From positions 62,001 to 126,000 of the forward strand of contig NZ_CALCZQ010000032.1 in assembly GCF_937903345.1 (NCBI RefSeq): a stretch of DNA of 64,000 nt, read 5' to 3'. Shown piece after piece: positions 9,906 to 19,019 of this stretch. The stretch comes from an uncultured Emticicia sp. (GTDB lineage Bacteria; Bacteroidota; Bacteroidia; Cytophagales; Spirosomataceae). A program made the position numbers and the translations under genes. The first letter of the stretch is position 1, and every line of letters begins with the position of its first letter. The notes under the pieces were generated by a model. The model was not told the origin of the DNA. It worked only from the letters and a program-made list of their open reading frames with translations, and did not search any database.

Positions 9906-10387
9906 TTTGTTATAGTTTAGGGAGTTTATTGGGTAAAAATAATAGAAAAATTAGAGTTTTTATAATTTAATTGTATTAGATAAATACTATCTTTAGGAGC
10001 GAGCAATTTTGAATTCCTATTTCCGTTTGGTTGTCGAAATCCACAAAATCAAAGTATATTTCCCTTTCAATAAAAATATTTTCTTTTTAGTCGTTTAGTT
10101 GCAAGTAGTAAAAAAAACATTTTTTCTGTTTATTGGCATAATCATCACCCAAAATCTAGTAAAAAATTATAATATTATGACTATCATATTTATATTACAT
10201 TTCTATGCTACAAGACTCCACAAACTTGTCGATTATTTTTTCAAATTTTCTCAATAATTTTTTCTTAAAACTTCCTTTTTCTACATGCAATATTGATACA
10301 GTGATTTTTAGCAGACTAGTAGGATGCTTACATTTTTTTAATTGATAAAGGAGAGAATGTTGTAAATGGCTTTTTAAAACTAAAATA
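9906..10387. other. Intergenic, AT-rich, no gene seen
   Basis: The 480 bases lie between the start of the BNR-protein gene and the 3' end of the permease gene. They must carry the BNR promoter on the minus strand. I saw no ORF, RNA gene or clear repeat. Confidence 0.5.
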
Positions 10388-11707
10388 TTATTTTAAACTA
10401 ACCTTGATACATTTCTTGCTAAAAAACACAAAAATGCCCATGCAGATAAATAAAAAAATAAAGAAAATACTACCCAAAACTTGATTATAGTAAACAATAG
10501 ACACCAAACAAAGAATGGAAAGTATCAGAGCAATAAGGGGAAAGATTGGATAAAAAGGGGCTCTGTAAGGCCGAATAAGGTTTGGCTCTTTTGTACGAAG
10601 TATAAATAAGCTAATCATACTCATGATATACATTACGATTGCACCCAGCACCGACATGATAATAATTTGGTCGGTTTTTCCTGAGTAAATTGCTAAAAAT
10701 CCTACTAAGCCGCCAATTATTAAGGCCCAATGCGGTGTTTGATAACGGCGATTAACTATCGCTAAAAAATCAGGCAGGTAGCCACCGCGAGCCAAAGCGT
10801 AGATTTGTCGAGAATACCCAATAGTATTTCCGTGAAAAGAGGCAATAAGCCCGAAAAGCCCTAAACTCGTAAAAAATTTCGACCAAGCGTTTCCTGCACC
10901 GAGTGCCATTGCCAGGGTTTCGGGCAGTGGGTAATCGATTTCGCTTAATAAACGCCAGTCTCCAACACCACCGCTCAAAATCATGATTCCGATTGAAAGA
11001 ACAACAAGCGTTAGAATGGCAGAAATATATCCCTTAGGAATAGTTTTATGTGGATTTTCTACTTCTTCGGCAATCATTGCTACACCCTCAATTGCCACAA
11101 AAAACCAAATCGCAAATGGGATACCCGCAAAAACACCATTGGCAGTTATGCTTGAATTTGCCAAGAAGTTTTCGATTTTAAACGCGGGAAAAATGAGTAC
11201 TATGAAAACCAAAATCTCTGCAACTGAAAGGGTGGTGATAAGCAGCGAAAAATTGGCAGATTCTTTCATGCCAAATAAATTGATACTGATAAAAACTATA
11301 TAGGCAATTATGGCCGTCGTGAGTACAGGAATTGCGGGATTTAGAAAATTAGCGTAGCTACCTAAGGCCATTGCTATGGCTGGAGGAGCCAAAACGAAAT
11401 CAACCAAAGTGGCAAAACCTGCAACGAAGCCACCAATTGGGCCTATCGCACGAAAAGCGTAAACGAATGGCCCGCCTGCTTCTGGAAATGAGGTAGTAAG
11501 TTCGGTATAAGAAAAAATAAAAGTTAGATAAAGAACCGTTACTAAAAGCACCGACACCAAAAATCCCGTAGTGCCTGCTACACCCCAACCGTAGTTCCAG
11601 CCAAAGTATTGTCCTGAAATTACCATTCCGACCGCAATTGCCCAAAGTTGGGTTGTTCCTAAAACTTTTTTGAGACCTACTTTGCTCTGGTCAGGCGGTT
11701 CTATCAT
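10388..11707 (-). CDS. APC-family permease, ethanolamine permease type
   Basis: An integral inner-membrane transporter of 439 residues with about 12 hydrophobic helices. The N-terminal region (TQLWAIAVGMVISGQYFGWN, then YGWG) and the segment ELTTSFPEAGGPF match the ethanolamine permease branch (TIGR00908-like) of the amino acid/polyamine/organocation family. It probably imports ethanolamine or a related amine by proton symport. The start is ATG at 11707. No eut catabolic genes adjoin, so ethanolamine use here is inferred from family only. The gene stands alone, divergent from the Kdo transferase gene. Confidence 0.87.
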   Translation of the reverse strand: MIEPPDQSKVGLKKVLGTTQLWAIAVGMVISGQYFGWNYGWGVAGTTGFLVSVLLVTVLYLTFIFSYTELTTSFPEAGGPFVYAFRAIGPIGGFVAGFATLVDFVLAPPAIAMALGSYANFLNPAIPVLTTAIIAYIVFISINLFGMKESANFSLLITTLSVAEILVFIVLIFPAFKIENFLANSSITANGVFAGIPFAIWFFVAIEGVAMIAEEVENPHKTIPKGYISAILTLVVLSIGIMILSGGVGDWRLLSEIDYPLPETLAMALGAGNAWSKFFTSLGLFGLIASFHGNTIGYSRQIYALARGGYLPDFLAIVNRRYQTPHWALIIGGLVGFLAIYSGKTDQIIIMSVLGAIVMYIMSMISLFILRTKEPNLIRPYRAPFYPIFPLIALILSILCLVSIVYYNQVLGSIFFIFLFICMGIFVFFSKKCIKVSLK

Positions 11708-11973
11708 TGTTTATGATTTGGTTTAAGAACTAAGACAAAAATAAGCGACAAAAGTATGTTAATTTATTCATTACCAAGTTTTTGTATCTCGTTTTTTGTG
11801 TCTAAGTACTTATTAAGAACGAAATTAATAAAATTCTTAGGTTTTGAATGTTTTTTTATAGTTTTGTTTCAGCAAAGTAATCGCATAGGCAGCAGTCGAC
11901 CGATTTCTCTGTTGTATTTCTCAATGCTTTTAAATTTTTTATCGAAACAAGTTAGATACTTGTTTTTCTGGAG

Positions 11974-13233
11974 ATGCTTCATCTACTTTATAATTTTTTA
12001 ATACACGCTTATTCGTTTATAATCAGTATCATAGCTCCATTTAATTCAAAGGCAAAGTTTTGGGTCGAGGGTAGAAAGGATATTTTTGAGCGGCTTGGTT
12101 CTGCTTCGCTTACCAACCGTGGTTCTGCTTCGCTTGCTTGGTTTCATTGTGCTTCTTTGGGTGAGTTTGAACAAGGCCGACCAGTCATTGAAGCCTTTCG
12201 GTTGAAATATCCTTCATATAAAATATTGGTGACATTCTTTTCTCCATCGGGTTATGAAATCAGAAAGAATTATACAGGTGCAGATTTTATATGTTACCTT
12301 CCAGCTGATACCTCTCAAAATGCCCAAAAGTTTATAGAAATTCTAAGGCCTTCGATTGTGTTTTTTGTCAAGTATGAATTTTGGAGAAATTATTTGACAG
12401 AACTTGAAAAGCGACATATTCCAGTGATTTCGTTTTCGGCTATTTTTCGTCCCAATCAATTATTTTTTAAATATTATGGTGGGTTTTTCAGAGAAATTTT
12501 GACGAAATTCAAACATATTTTAGTTCAAAATCAAGAGTCATTCGATTTACTAAAAAGTATTGATATCCAACAAATTACCCTTGCAGGTGATACTCGTTTC
12601 GACCGTGTGAAACAAATTGTGGATGCCAAGAAAGATATTCCGATTGCCGAACGTTTCAAGGCAAATCGACAAATACTTATGGTGGGTTCGGCTTGGCAAA
12701 CTGATATGGAAGTTTTAATTACATTGATGAATTTACTTAAAAACGATTCAAATTTAACTTTCGTAATCGCTCCACACGAAATTCATCGAGAAGAAATAAT
12801 GGCTTGGCAAAAGCAAATTGAATCGAAAAGTATTTGTTTTTCGGAAGTAAAAAATGATACTAAACTGATAGATTATCAAGTACTTATCATAGATAATATT
12901 GGTATGCTTTCATCACTTTATCAATACGCTGATTTTGCTTTTATTGGTGGCTCATTTGATAAAGGTTTGCACAATATCTTGGAGGCTGCAACCTTCGGAA
13001 TGCCTATTTTCTTTGGTAATAAAGCGTATCATAAATTCCAAGAAGCAGTCGATTTAGTCAATCTGGGCGGAGCTTATGCCGTAGAGTCAACTGATGATTT
13101 AGGTGAAATGTTGAACGATTTACGCTTAGACAAAGTAAAAATGAAAAAAACAGATAAGATTTCGCAGAACTACGTTTTACAGAACATTGGTGCTACTGAA
13201 AAAGTGATGTACGTGGTTGAATCAATTCTTTAA
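11974..13233 (+). CDS. waaA: 3-deoxy-D-manno-octulosonic acid transferase
   Basis: Adds Kdo from CMP-Kdo to the lipid A precursor at the inner membrane during LPS synthesis. The 419 residues have the WaaA architecture: an N-terminal membrane anchor (about 1-25), the GT-B N-domain with FHCASLGEFEQGRP, and the C-domain with FIGGSFDKGLHNILEAA. An oddity lies before FHCAS, where GSASL occurs twice because the 15-bp sequence at 12097-12111 is repeated at 12121-12135. This looks like a small in-frame insertion. The last 12 bases overlap the convergent DMT gene. Confidence 0.93.
   Translation: MLHLLYNFLIHAYSFIISIIAPFNSKAKFWVEGRKDIFERLGSASLTNRGSASLAWFHCASLGEFEQGRPVIEAFRLKYPSYKILVTFFSPSGYEIRKNYTGADFICYLPADTSQNAQKFIEILRPSIVFFVKYEFWRNYLTELEKRHIPVISFSAIFRPNQLFFKYYGGFFREILTKFKHILVQNQESFDLLKSIDIQQITLAGDTRFDRVKQIVDAKKDIPIAERFKANRQILMVGSAWQTDMEVLITLMNLLKNDSNLTFVIAPHEIHREEIMAWQKQIESKSICFSEVKNDTKLIDYQVLIIDNIGMLSSLYQYADFAFIGGSFDKGLHNILEAATFGMPIFFGNKAYHKFQEAVDLVNLGGAYAVESTDDLGEMLNDLRLDKVKMKKTDKISQNYVLQNIGATEKVMYVVESIL
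12097..12135 (+). repeat. 15-bp direct repeat inside waaA
   Basis: GGTTCTGCTTCGCTT occurs at 12097-12111 and 12121-12135. The 24-base period keeps the reading frame and adds a GSASLTNR-type insert ahead of a conserved WaaA motif. Confidence 0.8.
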
Positions 13234-13665
13234 AATCAAGTAAACTCCTGCCACAATGAGTACACCACCCGCAATACGCCAGCCGTTGATTTGGTGCAAT
13301 TTGAAACCCAAAAGTCCGTAATGGTCAAGTATCATTGCGGTCAATAATTGTCCTGCCACAATTAAGCAAATCATATTGGCTGAACCAATTTTTTGTACGC
13401 TCAAAATGACGGTTGTTACAAAAAAAGCACCTAGCACGCCGCCTGTTAGTTTCCACCACTCCAATGATTTCAAGGTGTCAATTGTCGGTACTGATTCTTT
13501 GAAAAAAGGAGTTATCAAAATCAAGCCTAATAAACCGGATGCAAAAGAAATGATAGCTGCATAAATTGGATTATTGATTGATCTCCGCAGCTCTGCATTT
13601 ACACCCGATTGCGTGCTATTCGTAACGCCGCATAAAAAGGCAAGGATATAATAGATGATGCTCAT
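13222..13665 (-). CDS. DMT-family transporter, DUF606/YdcZ type
   Basis: A small membrane protein of 147 residues from the ATG at 13665. The open frame extends 24 codons upstream, but that part is charged and precedes the first helix, so I chose the internal ATG. Five hydrophobic helices are visible, with the family's N-terminal GVTNSTQSGVNAELR segment and the motif ASGLLGLILITPF. YdcZ/DUF606 proteins are half-size drug/metabolite transporters thought to work as dimers; the substrate is unknown. The 3' end overlaps that of waaA by 12 bases on the opposite strand. Confidence 0.85.
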   Translation of the reverse strand: MSIIYYILAFLCGVTNSTQSGVNAELRRSINNPIYAAIISFASGLLGLILITPFFKESVPTIDTLKSLEWWKLTGGVLGAFFVTTVILSVQKIGSANMICLIVAGQLLTAMILDHYGLLGFKLHQINGWRIAGGVLIVAGVYLILKN

Positions 13666-13833
13666 TTTTGTAGATTTTTGTAGGAATCGAACCTCAATTG
13701 CCACCTGCTTTGGCTGGTGGATTTTTAGAATGTACAAAGTAATTGTATACTATTTTTTTTCATAGCGTAGAGTTCGCAGACCCTACGCTGTGTAAAAATG
13801 GTTTTATATGAAAATAAGGTGTAATACAGTTTT

Positions 13834-14913
13834 TTAAATTATCACCTTGCCTAGCATAGTGATATATAACTTGATACCCTCCTCAATTTCATCAAGATAA
13901 ATAAACTCATCGGCAGTGTGCGAGCGAGCCGAATCGCCAGGCCCCATTTTCAGCGATGGACAATCAAGCAAAGCTTGGTCAGATGTGGTAGGTGAACCAT
14001 AAGTAGTTCGACCCATCGAAATTCCCGCTTGCACAATTGGATGTTCTTTTGGAATACTCGAAGGTCGTAAACGAATCGAACGAGGAACAACTTCACTTTC
14101 GATGTTTTTCCTCACAACATCCGTAATTTCTTCTAGCGTATATTGTTCTGTTACGCGAATATCTACCGTAAACTTGCAAGTATCAGGCACAACATTGTGC
14201 TGTGAACCAGCATTTATCATTGTTACGCTCATTTTGATTGGTCCAAGATTTTCGGAAACTTTCGGAAATTTATAGTCTTGGAACCACGCAATATCTTTTA
14301 CGGCTTTGTAAAGTGCATTTTCTCCTTCATCACGAGCTGCATGACCTGATTTCCCATGAGCTATACAATCCAAAACCAAAAGACCTTTTTCGGCAACCGC
14401 TAAGTGCATTTGGGTTGGCTCGCCCACAATCGCAAACTCAATTTCGGGCATTTCTGGTACTAAAATTTCAAGACCATCACGCCCTGAAATTTCTTCTTCA
14501 GCACTTACCGCCATCACGACATTATATTTCAAATCGTTTCGATGATAATAAAAGCAAAATGTCGCAATCAACGATACCAGACAACCACCTGCATCATTGC
14601 TTCCAAGTCCATAAAGTTTGCCTTCTTTCACCAGTGGATTGAGCGGATTAAGTGTCCAAGAAGGGTTAGGTTTTACGGTATCGTGGTGAGAATTTAATAA
14701 AACCGTTGGTTTTGAGGCATCAAAATGCTTGTTTTTTGCCCAAATATTATTCTTTTTACGGCGAAAAGGAATGTTTCTTTCTCGGAAAAATTCTTCTAGA
14801 ATTGCCGCAGTATCATCTTCTTGTTTACTAAAAGATTCGGTCTGAATTAAATCTTTAAGAAGCTCAATGGCATCTTTGGTAATTGTTTGTACTAATTCTG
14901 AATTTTGAAGCAT
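13834..14913 (-). CDS. M20-family deacetylase, ArgE type
   Basis: A zinc-dependent amidohydrolase of 359 residues from the ATG at 14913; the frame runs 21 codons further but without M20 homology. Visible M20 features are the first metal ligand in LLNSHHDTVKP, GSNDAGG, the catalytic glutamates in VSAEEEISG, and the late histidine in ARSHTADEF. The likely role is to deacylate N-acetylornithine or, as in several Bacteroidota with the acetylcitrulline route, N-acetylcitrulline. Being 116 bases downstream of argB on the same strand supports arginine biosynthesis. Which acyl substrate it uses cannot be read from sequence alone. Confidence 0.87.
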   Translation of the reverse strand: MLQNSELVQTITKDAIELLKDLIQTESFSKQEDDTAAILEEFFRERNIPFRRKKNNIWAKNKHFDASKPTVLLNSHHDTVKPNPSWTLNPLNPLVKEGKLYGLGSNDAGGCLVSLIATFCFYYHRNDLKYNVVMAVSAEEEISGRDGLEILVPEMPEIEFAIVGEPTQMHLAVAEKGLLVLDCIAHGKSGHAARDEGENALYKAVKDIAWFQDYKFPKVSENLGPIKMSVTMINAGSQHNVVPDTCKFTVDIRVTEQYTLEEITDVVRKNIESEVVPRSIRLRPSSIPKEHPIVQAGISMGRTTYGSPTTSDQALLDCPSLKMGPGDSARSHTADEFIYLDEIEEGIKLYITMLGKVII

Positions 14914-15029
14914 ATTATTTTTGGCTTTCGGTGGTCGGAAATCGACTTTCGGCATAACCAAAAAGATTCCGAGCATTAAAAAAAACTTTATATAAATAGT
15001 TTGACAGCCGCTTGCTGATTTCCGACTGT

Positions 15030-15812
15030 CTATTTAACAATCTGCGTTCCTCGTGTGCCTTCGGCAACGGCTTGTTTTAATTCCTCAGCATGGCAAATAG
15101 TCACTTTCGCAACGCCTCTTTGAAGTGCCGCAAAAGCATTATCGAGTTTCGGAATCATACCAGCATTAATTGCCCCCGAAGCCTTATATTCGGCATAGGT
15201 TTTTGGCGTGAGTTGCGGGATAACCGAATTATCATCATCTGGATTTGAAAGTACGCCTTTTTTTTCAAAACAGTAAATTAGGTTTACTTCATATTGCTCA
15301 GCCATCGCTACTGCTACCGACGATGCCTGCGTATCGGCATTTGTATTGAGCATATTTCCTTCTTTATCGAAGGTGAGCGGAGCAAATATTGGCGTTAAAT
15401 TATTCTGCAAAAAGTTGTCAATCAGCTTATTATCAACTTTTTCTATATCGCCCACGTAGCCGTAGTCAATGTCTTTAACGGTACGCTTTTTTGCCAAAAT
15501 CACACCACCATCTGCTCCAGTTAGTCCAAGAGCATTGCAGCCGAGAGCCTGTAATTGTGCTACAATTTGCTTGTTTACGAGACCACCATAAACCATCATA
15601 ACTACTTCAAGCATTGGTAAATCAGTAATTCTACGACCATCAACCATTTTGGTTTCTACATCGAGTTTAACCGCAATTTTTGTGGCAACTTTTCCTCCAC
15701 CATGAATTAAAATTTTTGAGCCTTCAAGTGTAGCAAAATCTTCGAGAAATTGTTTGCATGCACGAGGATTGTCAATTACGTTTCCTCCTATTTTTATAAT
15801 ATTGAGTTTCAT
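15030..15812 (-). CDS. argB: Acetylglutamate kinase
   Basis: Phosphorylates N-acetylglutamate (N-succinylglutamate in some Bacteroides), the second step of arginine biosynthesis, in the cytoplasm. The 260 residues fit the amino acid kinase fold. Seen are KIGGNVIDN at the N-terminus, the substrate and phosphate glycine loop ILIHGGGKVATK, the LTGADGG segment, and TPIFAPLTFDKEGNMLNTNAD in the nucleotide-binding half. The start is ATG at 15812. It is followed by the M20 deacetylase gene, forming a two-gene arginine unit. Confidence 0.94.
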   Translation of the reverse strand: MKLNIIKIGGNVIDNPRACKQFLEDFATLEGSKILIHGGGKVATKIAVKLDVETKMVDGRRITDLPMLEVVMMVYGGLVNKQIVAQLQALGCNALGLTGADGGVILAKKRTVKDIDYGYVGDIEKVDNKLIDNFLQNNLTPIFAPLTFDKEGNMLNTNADTQASSVAVAMAEQYEVNLIYCFEKKGVLSNPDDDNSVIPQLTPKTYAEYKASGAINAGMIPKLDNAFAALQRGVAKVTICHAEELKQAVAEGTRGTQIVK

Positions 15813-15886
15813 TTTTTTGTAGTAAAAAAGCTTTTTTGGTGATACATTCTATCCTAATTTCTTCCTCTATTAATTATTTAGATTAA

Positions 15887-16067
15887 CTACTCAAGACACG
15901 CCTTCATGTCTATTTCTTCCAAAAATGGATAAGCTTCCAAAATGCCCTCAATGGTTTCGCGTGCGGCAATACTCAATTATTGTTTTAACAGTAATTCGCA
16001 TCCCTCTCATAGTAGGTTTGCCATTACAGACATCGGGAATAGTGGTAATTCTATCTAAAAATGCCAT
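15887..16067 (-). pseudogene. DUF433 antitoxin-like gene, frameshifted
   Basis: Read on the minus strand from the ATG at 16067, the first 30 codons give a DUF433 N-terminus (DRITTIPDVCNGKPTMRGMR, then ITVKTIIEY). The frame then breaks. From about 15976, in another frame, it continues as AARETIEGILEAYPFLEEID to the TAG at 15887-15889. Restoring two lost bases after IIEY would give a continuous protein of about 60 residues matching the usual DUF433 pattern. DUF433 proteins are VapB-like antitoxins usually paired with a DUF5615 toxin; no such toxin is visible downstream. The remnant lies in the leader of the next gene on the other strand. Confidence 0.75.
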
Positions 16068-16095
16068 ATTTGTATGTTTTTTACAAAATTACAAA

Positions 16096-17229
16096 ATGAA
16101 ACTTGAAACTCTTTCAATTCACGCAGGAAATCACAGCGACCCAAGCACGGGGGCAGTTGTTTCTCCTTTAATTCTTTCTACAACTTTCGAGCGTGCCGAA
16201 GATGGCAGTATCGTAGAAGGTAGAGATATTTATACCCGTGCCTCGAACCCCAATCGACGAGCTTTAGAAGAAAAACTAGCTGCTCTTGAAGGCGGAAGCG
16301 AAGCTATTACTTTTGCATCGGGTCAAGCTGCTACGATGAGCATTTTTCATTCGCTGGGTGGAAATTGCCACGTCATTCTACCTGATGATATTTATTATAA
16401 TACAAAAGTTATCATTGATAATCTCTACGCCAATTTCGGGCTGACCTGCACAGCAGTTGATATGACCGATTTGGGAGCAATTAAGAGAGCGATTAAGAAA
16501 AATACAAAACTGATTTGGGTAGAATCACCGTCGAATCCGAGTTTGAAAATTACTGATATTCAGGCAGTTGTAAAAATTGCCAAAGCAAAAAATATCTTGG
16601 TAGCCTGCGATAATACTTGGGCAACGCCATTTTTTACTCGACCTTTTGAGTTTGGTGTTGACCTAATAATGCACTCTACAACCAAATATTTTGGTGGTCA
16701 TTCTGATATTTTGGGTGGATGTGTAATTTTGCCCCTTGATTCTTCACAAATCGATTTATCGAGTAAAATCCGCACCTTCCAAACCGTTGGTGGAGCTGTA
16801 CCATCGCCTTTTGATTGTTGGTTATTGAGTCGAAGTTTATCTACTTTTGCTATCAGAATGCCTGTTCATGCCCAAAATGCTATGAAATTGGCTACTTTTT
16901 TTGAAGCCCAACCACAAATCGAAAAGGTAAACTACCCTGGACTGAAATCGAATGAATATCATAAAGTTGCTAAAAATCAAATGATTGGTGGCTTCGGTGG
17001 AATGATGTCAATTTTGGTAAAAGGTGGGCAAAAAGAAGCCATGGAATTGGCTTCTAAACTCAAGATTTTTAAACACGCAACAAGTTTGGGTGGGGTAGAA
17101 AGTTTAATCGAACACCGTTTTTCAGTGGAAGGAATTCACTCAAGCAGTCCCGAAAACTTATTACGTATTTCGGTTGGTATCGAAAATATTGAAGATTTAA
17201 TAGCCGATTTCATGCAAGCCTTTCAATAA
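16096..17229 (+). CDS. PLP-dependent trans-sulfuration enzyme (Cys/Met family)
   Basis: A cystathionine gamma-synthase/beta-lyase/gamma-lyase family enzyme of 377 residues. The open frame begins at 15925, but its first 57 codons cover the antisense of the DUF433 relic, so I start at the ATG at 16096 (KLETLSIHAG). Visible are the family motifs YTRASNPNRRALEEKLAALE, the PLP pocket ESPSNPSLKI, and the Schiff-base lysine in HSTTKYFGGHSD. The C-terminus GVESLIEHRFS with SVGIEN is typical. Whether it makes or splits cystathionine, or is a methionine gamma-lyase, cannot be decided here. No neighbouring sulfur gene helps. Confidence 0.9.
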   Translation: MKLETLSIHAGNHSDPSTGAVVSPLILSTTFERAEDGSIVEGRDIYTRASNPNRRALEEKLAALEGGSEAITFASGQAATMSIFHSLGGNCHVILPDDIYYNTKVIIDNLYANFGLTCTAVDMTDLGAIKRAIKKNTKLIWVESPSNPSLKITDIQAVVKIAKAKNILVACDNTWATPFFTRPFEFGVDLIMHSTTKYFGGHSDILGGCVILPLDSSQIDLSSKIRTFQTVGGAVPSPFDCWLLSRSLSTFAIRMPVHAQNAMKLATFFEAQPQIEKVNYPGLKSNEYHKVAKNQMIGGFGGMMSILVKGGQKEAMELASKLKIFKHATSLGGVESLIEHRFSVEGIHSSSPENLLRISVGIENIEDLIADFMQAFQ

Positions 17230-17340
17230 TTACCTAATTAAAGCTTAAATAAATATCAAACTTATTCGTTTAATTCGCAGTTTATTCATCATCGAAGCAT
17301 TGATATTCACAAAAGATGCTTTTTCTCAAAAACAAAACTT

Positions 17341-18930
17341 ATGCTAATGAAAAAAATCCTTTTTTCGATTTTAATTTCGTCGTTTCTTCTTCAAACAAAC
17401 GCACAAGAACTCAAAACCAAACTTAATTGGTTTAACCTTGATTTTGAGAAAGATGGTGTTCGTGGAATGAGTGTGGAACGTGCCTATAAGGAGCTGTTGA
17501 AAGATAAAAAATCAAAGCCGGTAGTCGTGGCAATTATTGATGGTGGAACAGATGTAAACCACGAAGATTTGAAAGATAAACTTTGGGTAAATTCCAAAGA
17601 AATTGCTGGGAATGGTAAAGATGACGATAAGAATGGTTTCATTGATGATATTAATGGCTGGGATTTTTTGGGTGGAAAAGATGGTTCTGATGTAAACCAC
17701 GAACAACTCGAAATGACTAGAATTTTGAAGCAATTGAAAGATAAATTTGGTGCTAAACCATCAAAAAAAATGATTAGAAAAAATCAAGCTGATTATGATT
17801 TATTGCAGTCTTTGCAAAAAGAGTATGATGAGAAAAAAGCGGAAAATGAGCAATATGCCCCAATTTATAGGCAACTTTACATAAATTACCTAGAGTCGGA
17901 GAAGATATTGAAAGATTATCTGAAAGTGGATAATCTTACGCAAGCTGTCATTGTAGGTATTGACGAAAGTCTGGCTGACCGCAAGGTTAGAGCAGCCAAG
18001 AAAACCTTTGAAAAATTCTTTGATTTGGGTGCCACCGGTGATGATATTAAAGAAGCTGCCGAGCATTTTGAAAATGAATTGAAATATAATTACAATCTTG
18101 ATTTTGATGCCCGTAAGGTAGTTGGTGATAATCCTAAAAAGCTCGAATATGGCGAGTATGGCAATAATGAAGTAACTGGTCCAGATGCCATGCATGGCTC
18201 GCATGTGGCGGGTATTGTTGGGGCAAACCGCAATAATAACTTAGGTATCATGGGTGTTTGTAATAATGTGCAGCTAATGATTGTGCGTACAGTACCTGAT
18301 GGCGATGAGCGTGACAAAGATGTAGCAAATGCCATCCGTTATGCTACTGATAATGGTGCCGAAATAATTAATATGAGCTTTGGTAAGAAATATTCACCGG
18401 AGAAAAAATGGGTTGATGATGCCGTAAAATACGCACAATCTAAAGGCGTGTTGATGATTGCAGCGGCAGGAAACGATAATTCAGACATGGATTCTGATCC
18501 TCAGTTTCCGAATGATACCTATACAAATGGTAATTTAGCCGAAAACTGGATTTCGGTTGGAGCCTTGTCTTGGAAACCAGATGCTGATGCCGTAGCAACA
18601 TTTAGTAACTATGGCAAGAAAAACGTTGATGTTTTTGCTCCTGGAGTTGATATTTATTCGACAGTTCCAGGCTCGAAATACGAAGAGAAAAGCGGAACAA
18701 GTATGGCTTCACCAGCAACAGCCGGTGTTGCTGCCTTATTGAAATCATATTTTTCGAACCTTACGGCGGCTCAAATCAAAAAAATTATCTTAGACTCATC
18801 GGTAAAAGTGCCAGATTTAAGAGTGAAAAAACCAGGTAGCGACGAAATTGTAAAGTTTGAAGAATTATCAGTTACTGGTGGAATTGTAAACGCTTACAAT
18901 GCTGTGAAAATGGCTATGGAAATGAAGTGA
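17341..18930 (+). CDS. Secreted S8-family subtilisin-like protease
   Basis: An exported serine protease of 529 residues. A Sec signal peptide ends at TNAQ near residue 22; the start may be the first ATG or the third codon ATG at 17347. The catalytic triad is visible as Asp in VAIIDGGTDVNHEDL, His in HGSHVAGIVG and Ser in SGTSMASPATAG. Between Asp and His is a long insert of about 150 residues rich in lysine, glutamate and predicted helix (KQLKDKFGAKPSKKMIRKNQ region). This insert is typical of a Bacteroidota subgroup and longer than in subtilisin. No C-terminal sorting domain is seen. Target proteins unknown. Confidence 0.92.
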   Translation: MLMKKILFSILISSFLLQTNAQELKTKLNWFNLDFEKDGVRGMSVERAYKELLKDKKSKPVVVAIIDGGTDVNHEDLKDKLWVNSKEIAGNGKDDDKNGFIDDINGWDFLGGKDGSDVNHEQLEMTRILKQLKDKFGAKPSKKMIRKNQADYDLLQSLQKEYDEKKAENEQYAPIYRQLYINYLESEKILKDYLKVDNLTQAVIVGIDESLADRKVRAAKKTFEKFFDLGATGDDIKEAAEHFENELKYNYNLDFDARKVVGDNPKKLEYGEYGNNEVTGPDAMHGSHVAGIVGANRNNNLGIMGVCNNVQLMIVRTVPDGDERDKDVANAIRYATDNGAEIINMSFGKKYSPEKKWVDDAVKYAQSKGVLMIAAAGNDNSDMDSDPQFPNDTYTNGNLAENWISVGALSWKPDADAVATFSNYGKKNVDVFAPGVDIYSTVPGSKYEEKSGTSMASPATAGVAALLKSYFSNLTAAQIKKIILDSSVKVPDLRVKKPGSDEIVKFEELSVTGGIVNAYNAVKMAMEMK

Positions 18931-18950
18931 TTTTTTTGAATAATAATATA

Positions 18951-18992
18951 AATAAGAAAGGTCTTTTGGTACGCCAAAAGACCTTTCTTATT
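18951..18992. terminator. Bidirectional intrinsic terminator
   Basis: A perfect 19-bp stem (18951-18969 with 18974-18992) closed by the tetraloop TACG lies between the convergent protease and nadC genes. The A/T-rich stem ends supply U tracts on both strands. Confidence 0.9.
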
Positions 18993-19019
18993 TATGAATC
19001 TTCGCCTGTTGTAGCAAGC

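Noticed and set aside
13764..13789. Hairpin AGCGTAG/CTACGCT as a terminator of the M20 gene
   Set aside because: No T-run follows the stem on either strand; it is only a short inverted repeat.
15925..16095. N-terminal extension of the PLP enzyme frame
   Set aside because: Those 57 codons are antisense to the DUF433 relic and lack family homology; the ATG at 16096 fits the family start.
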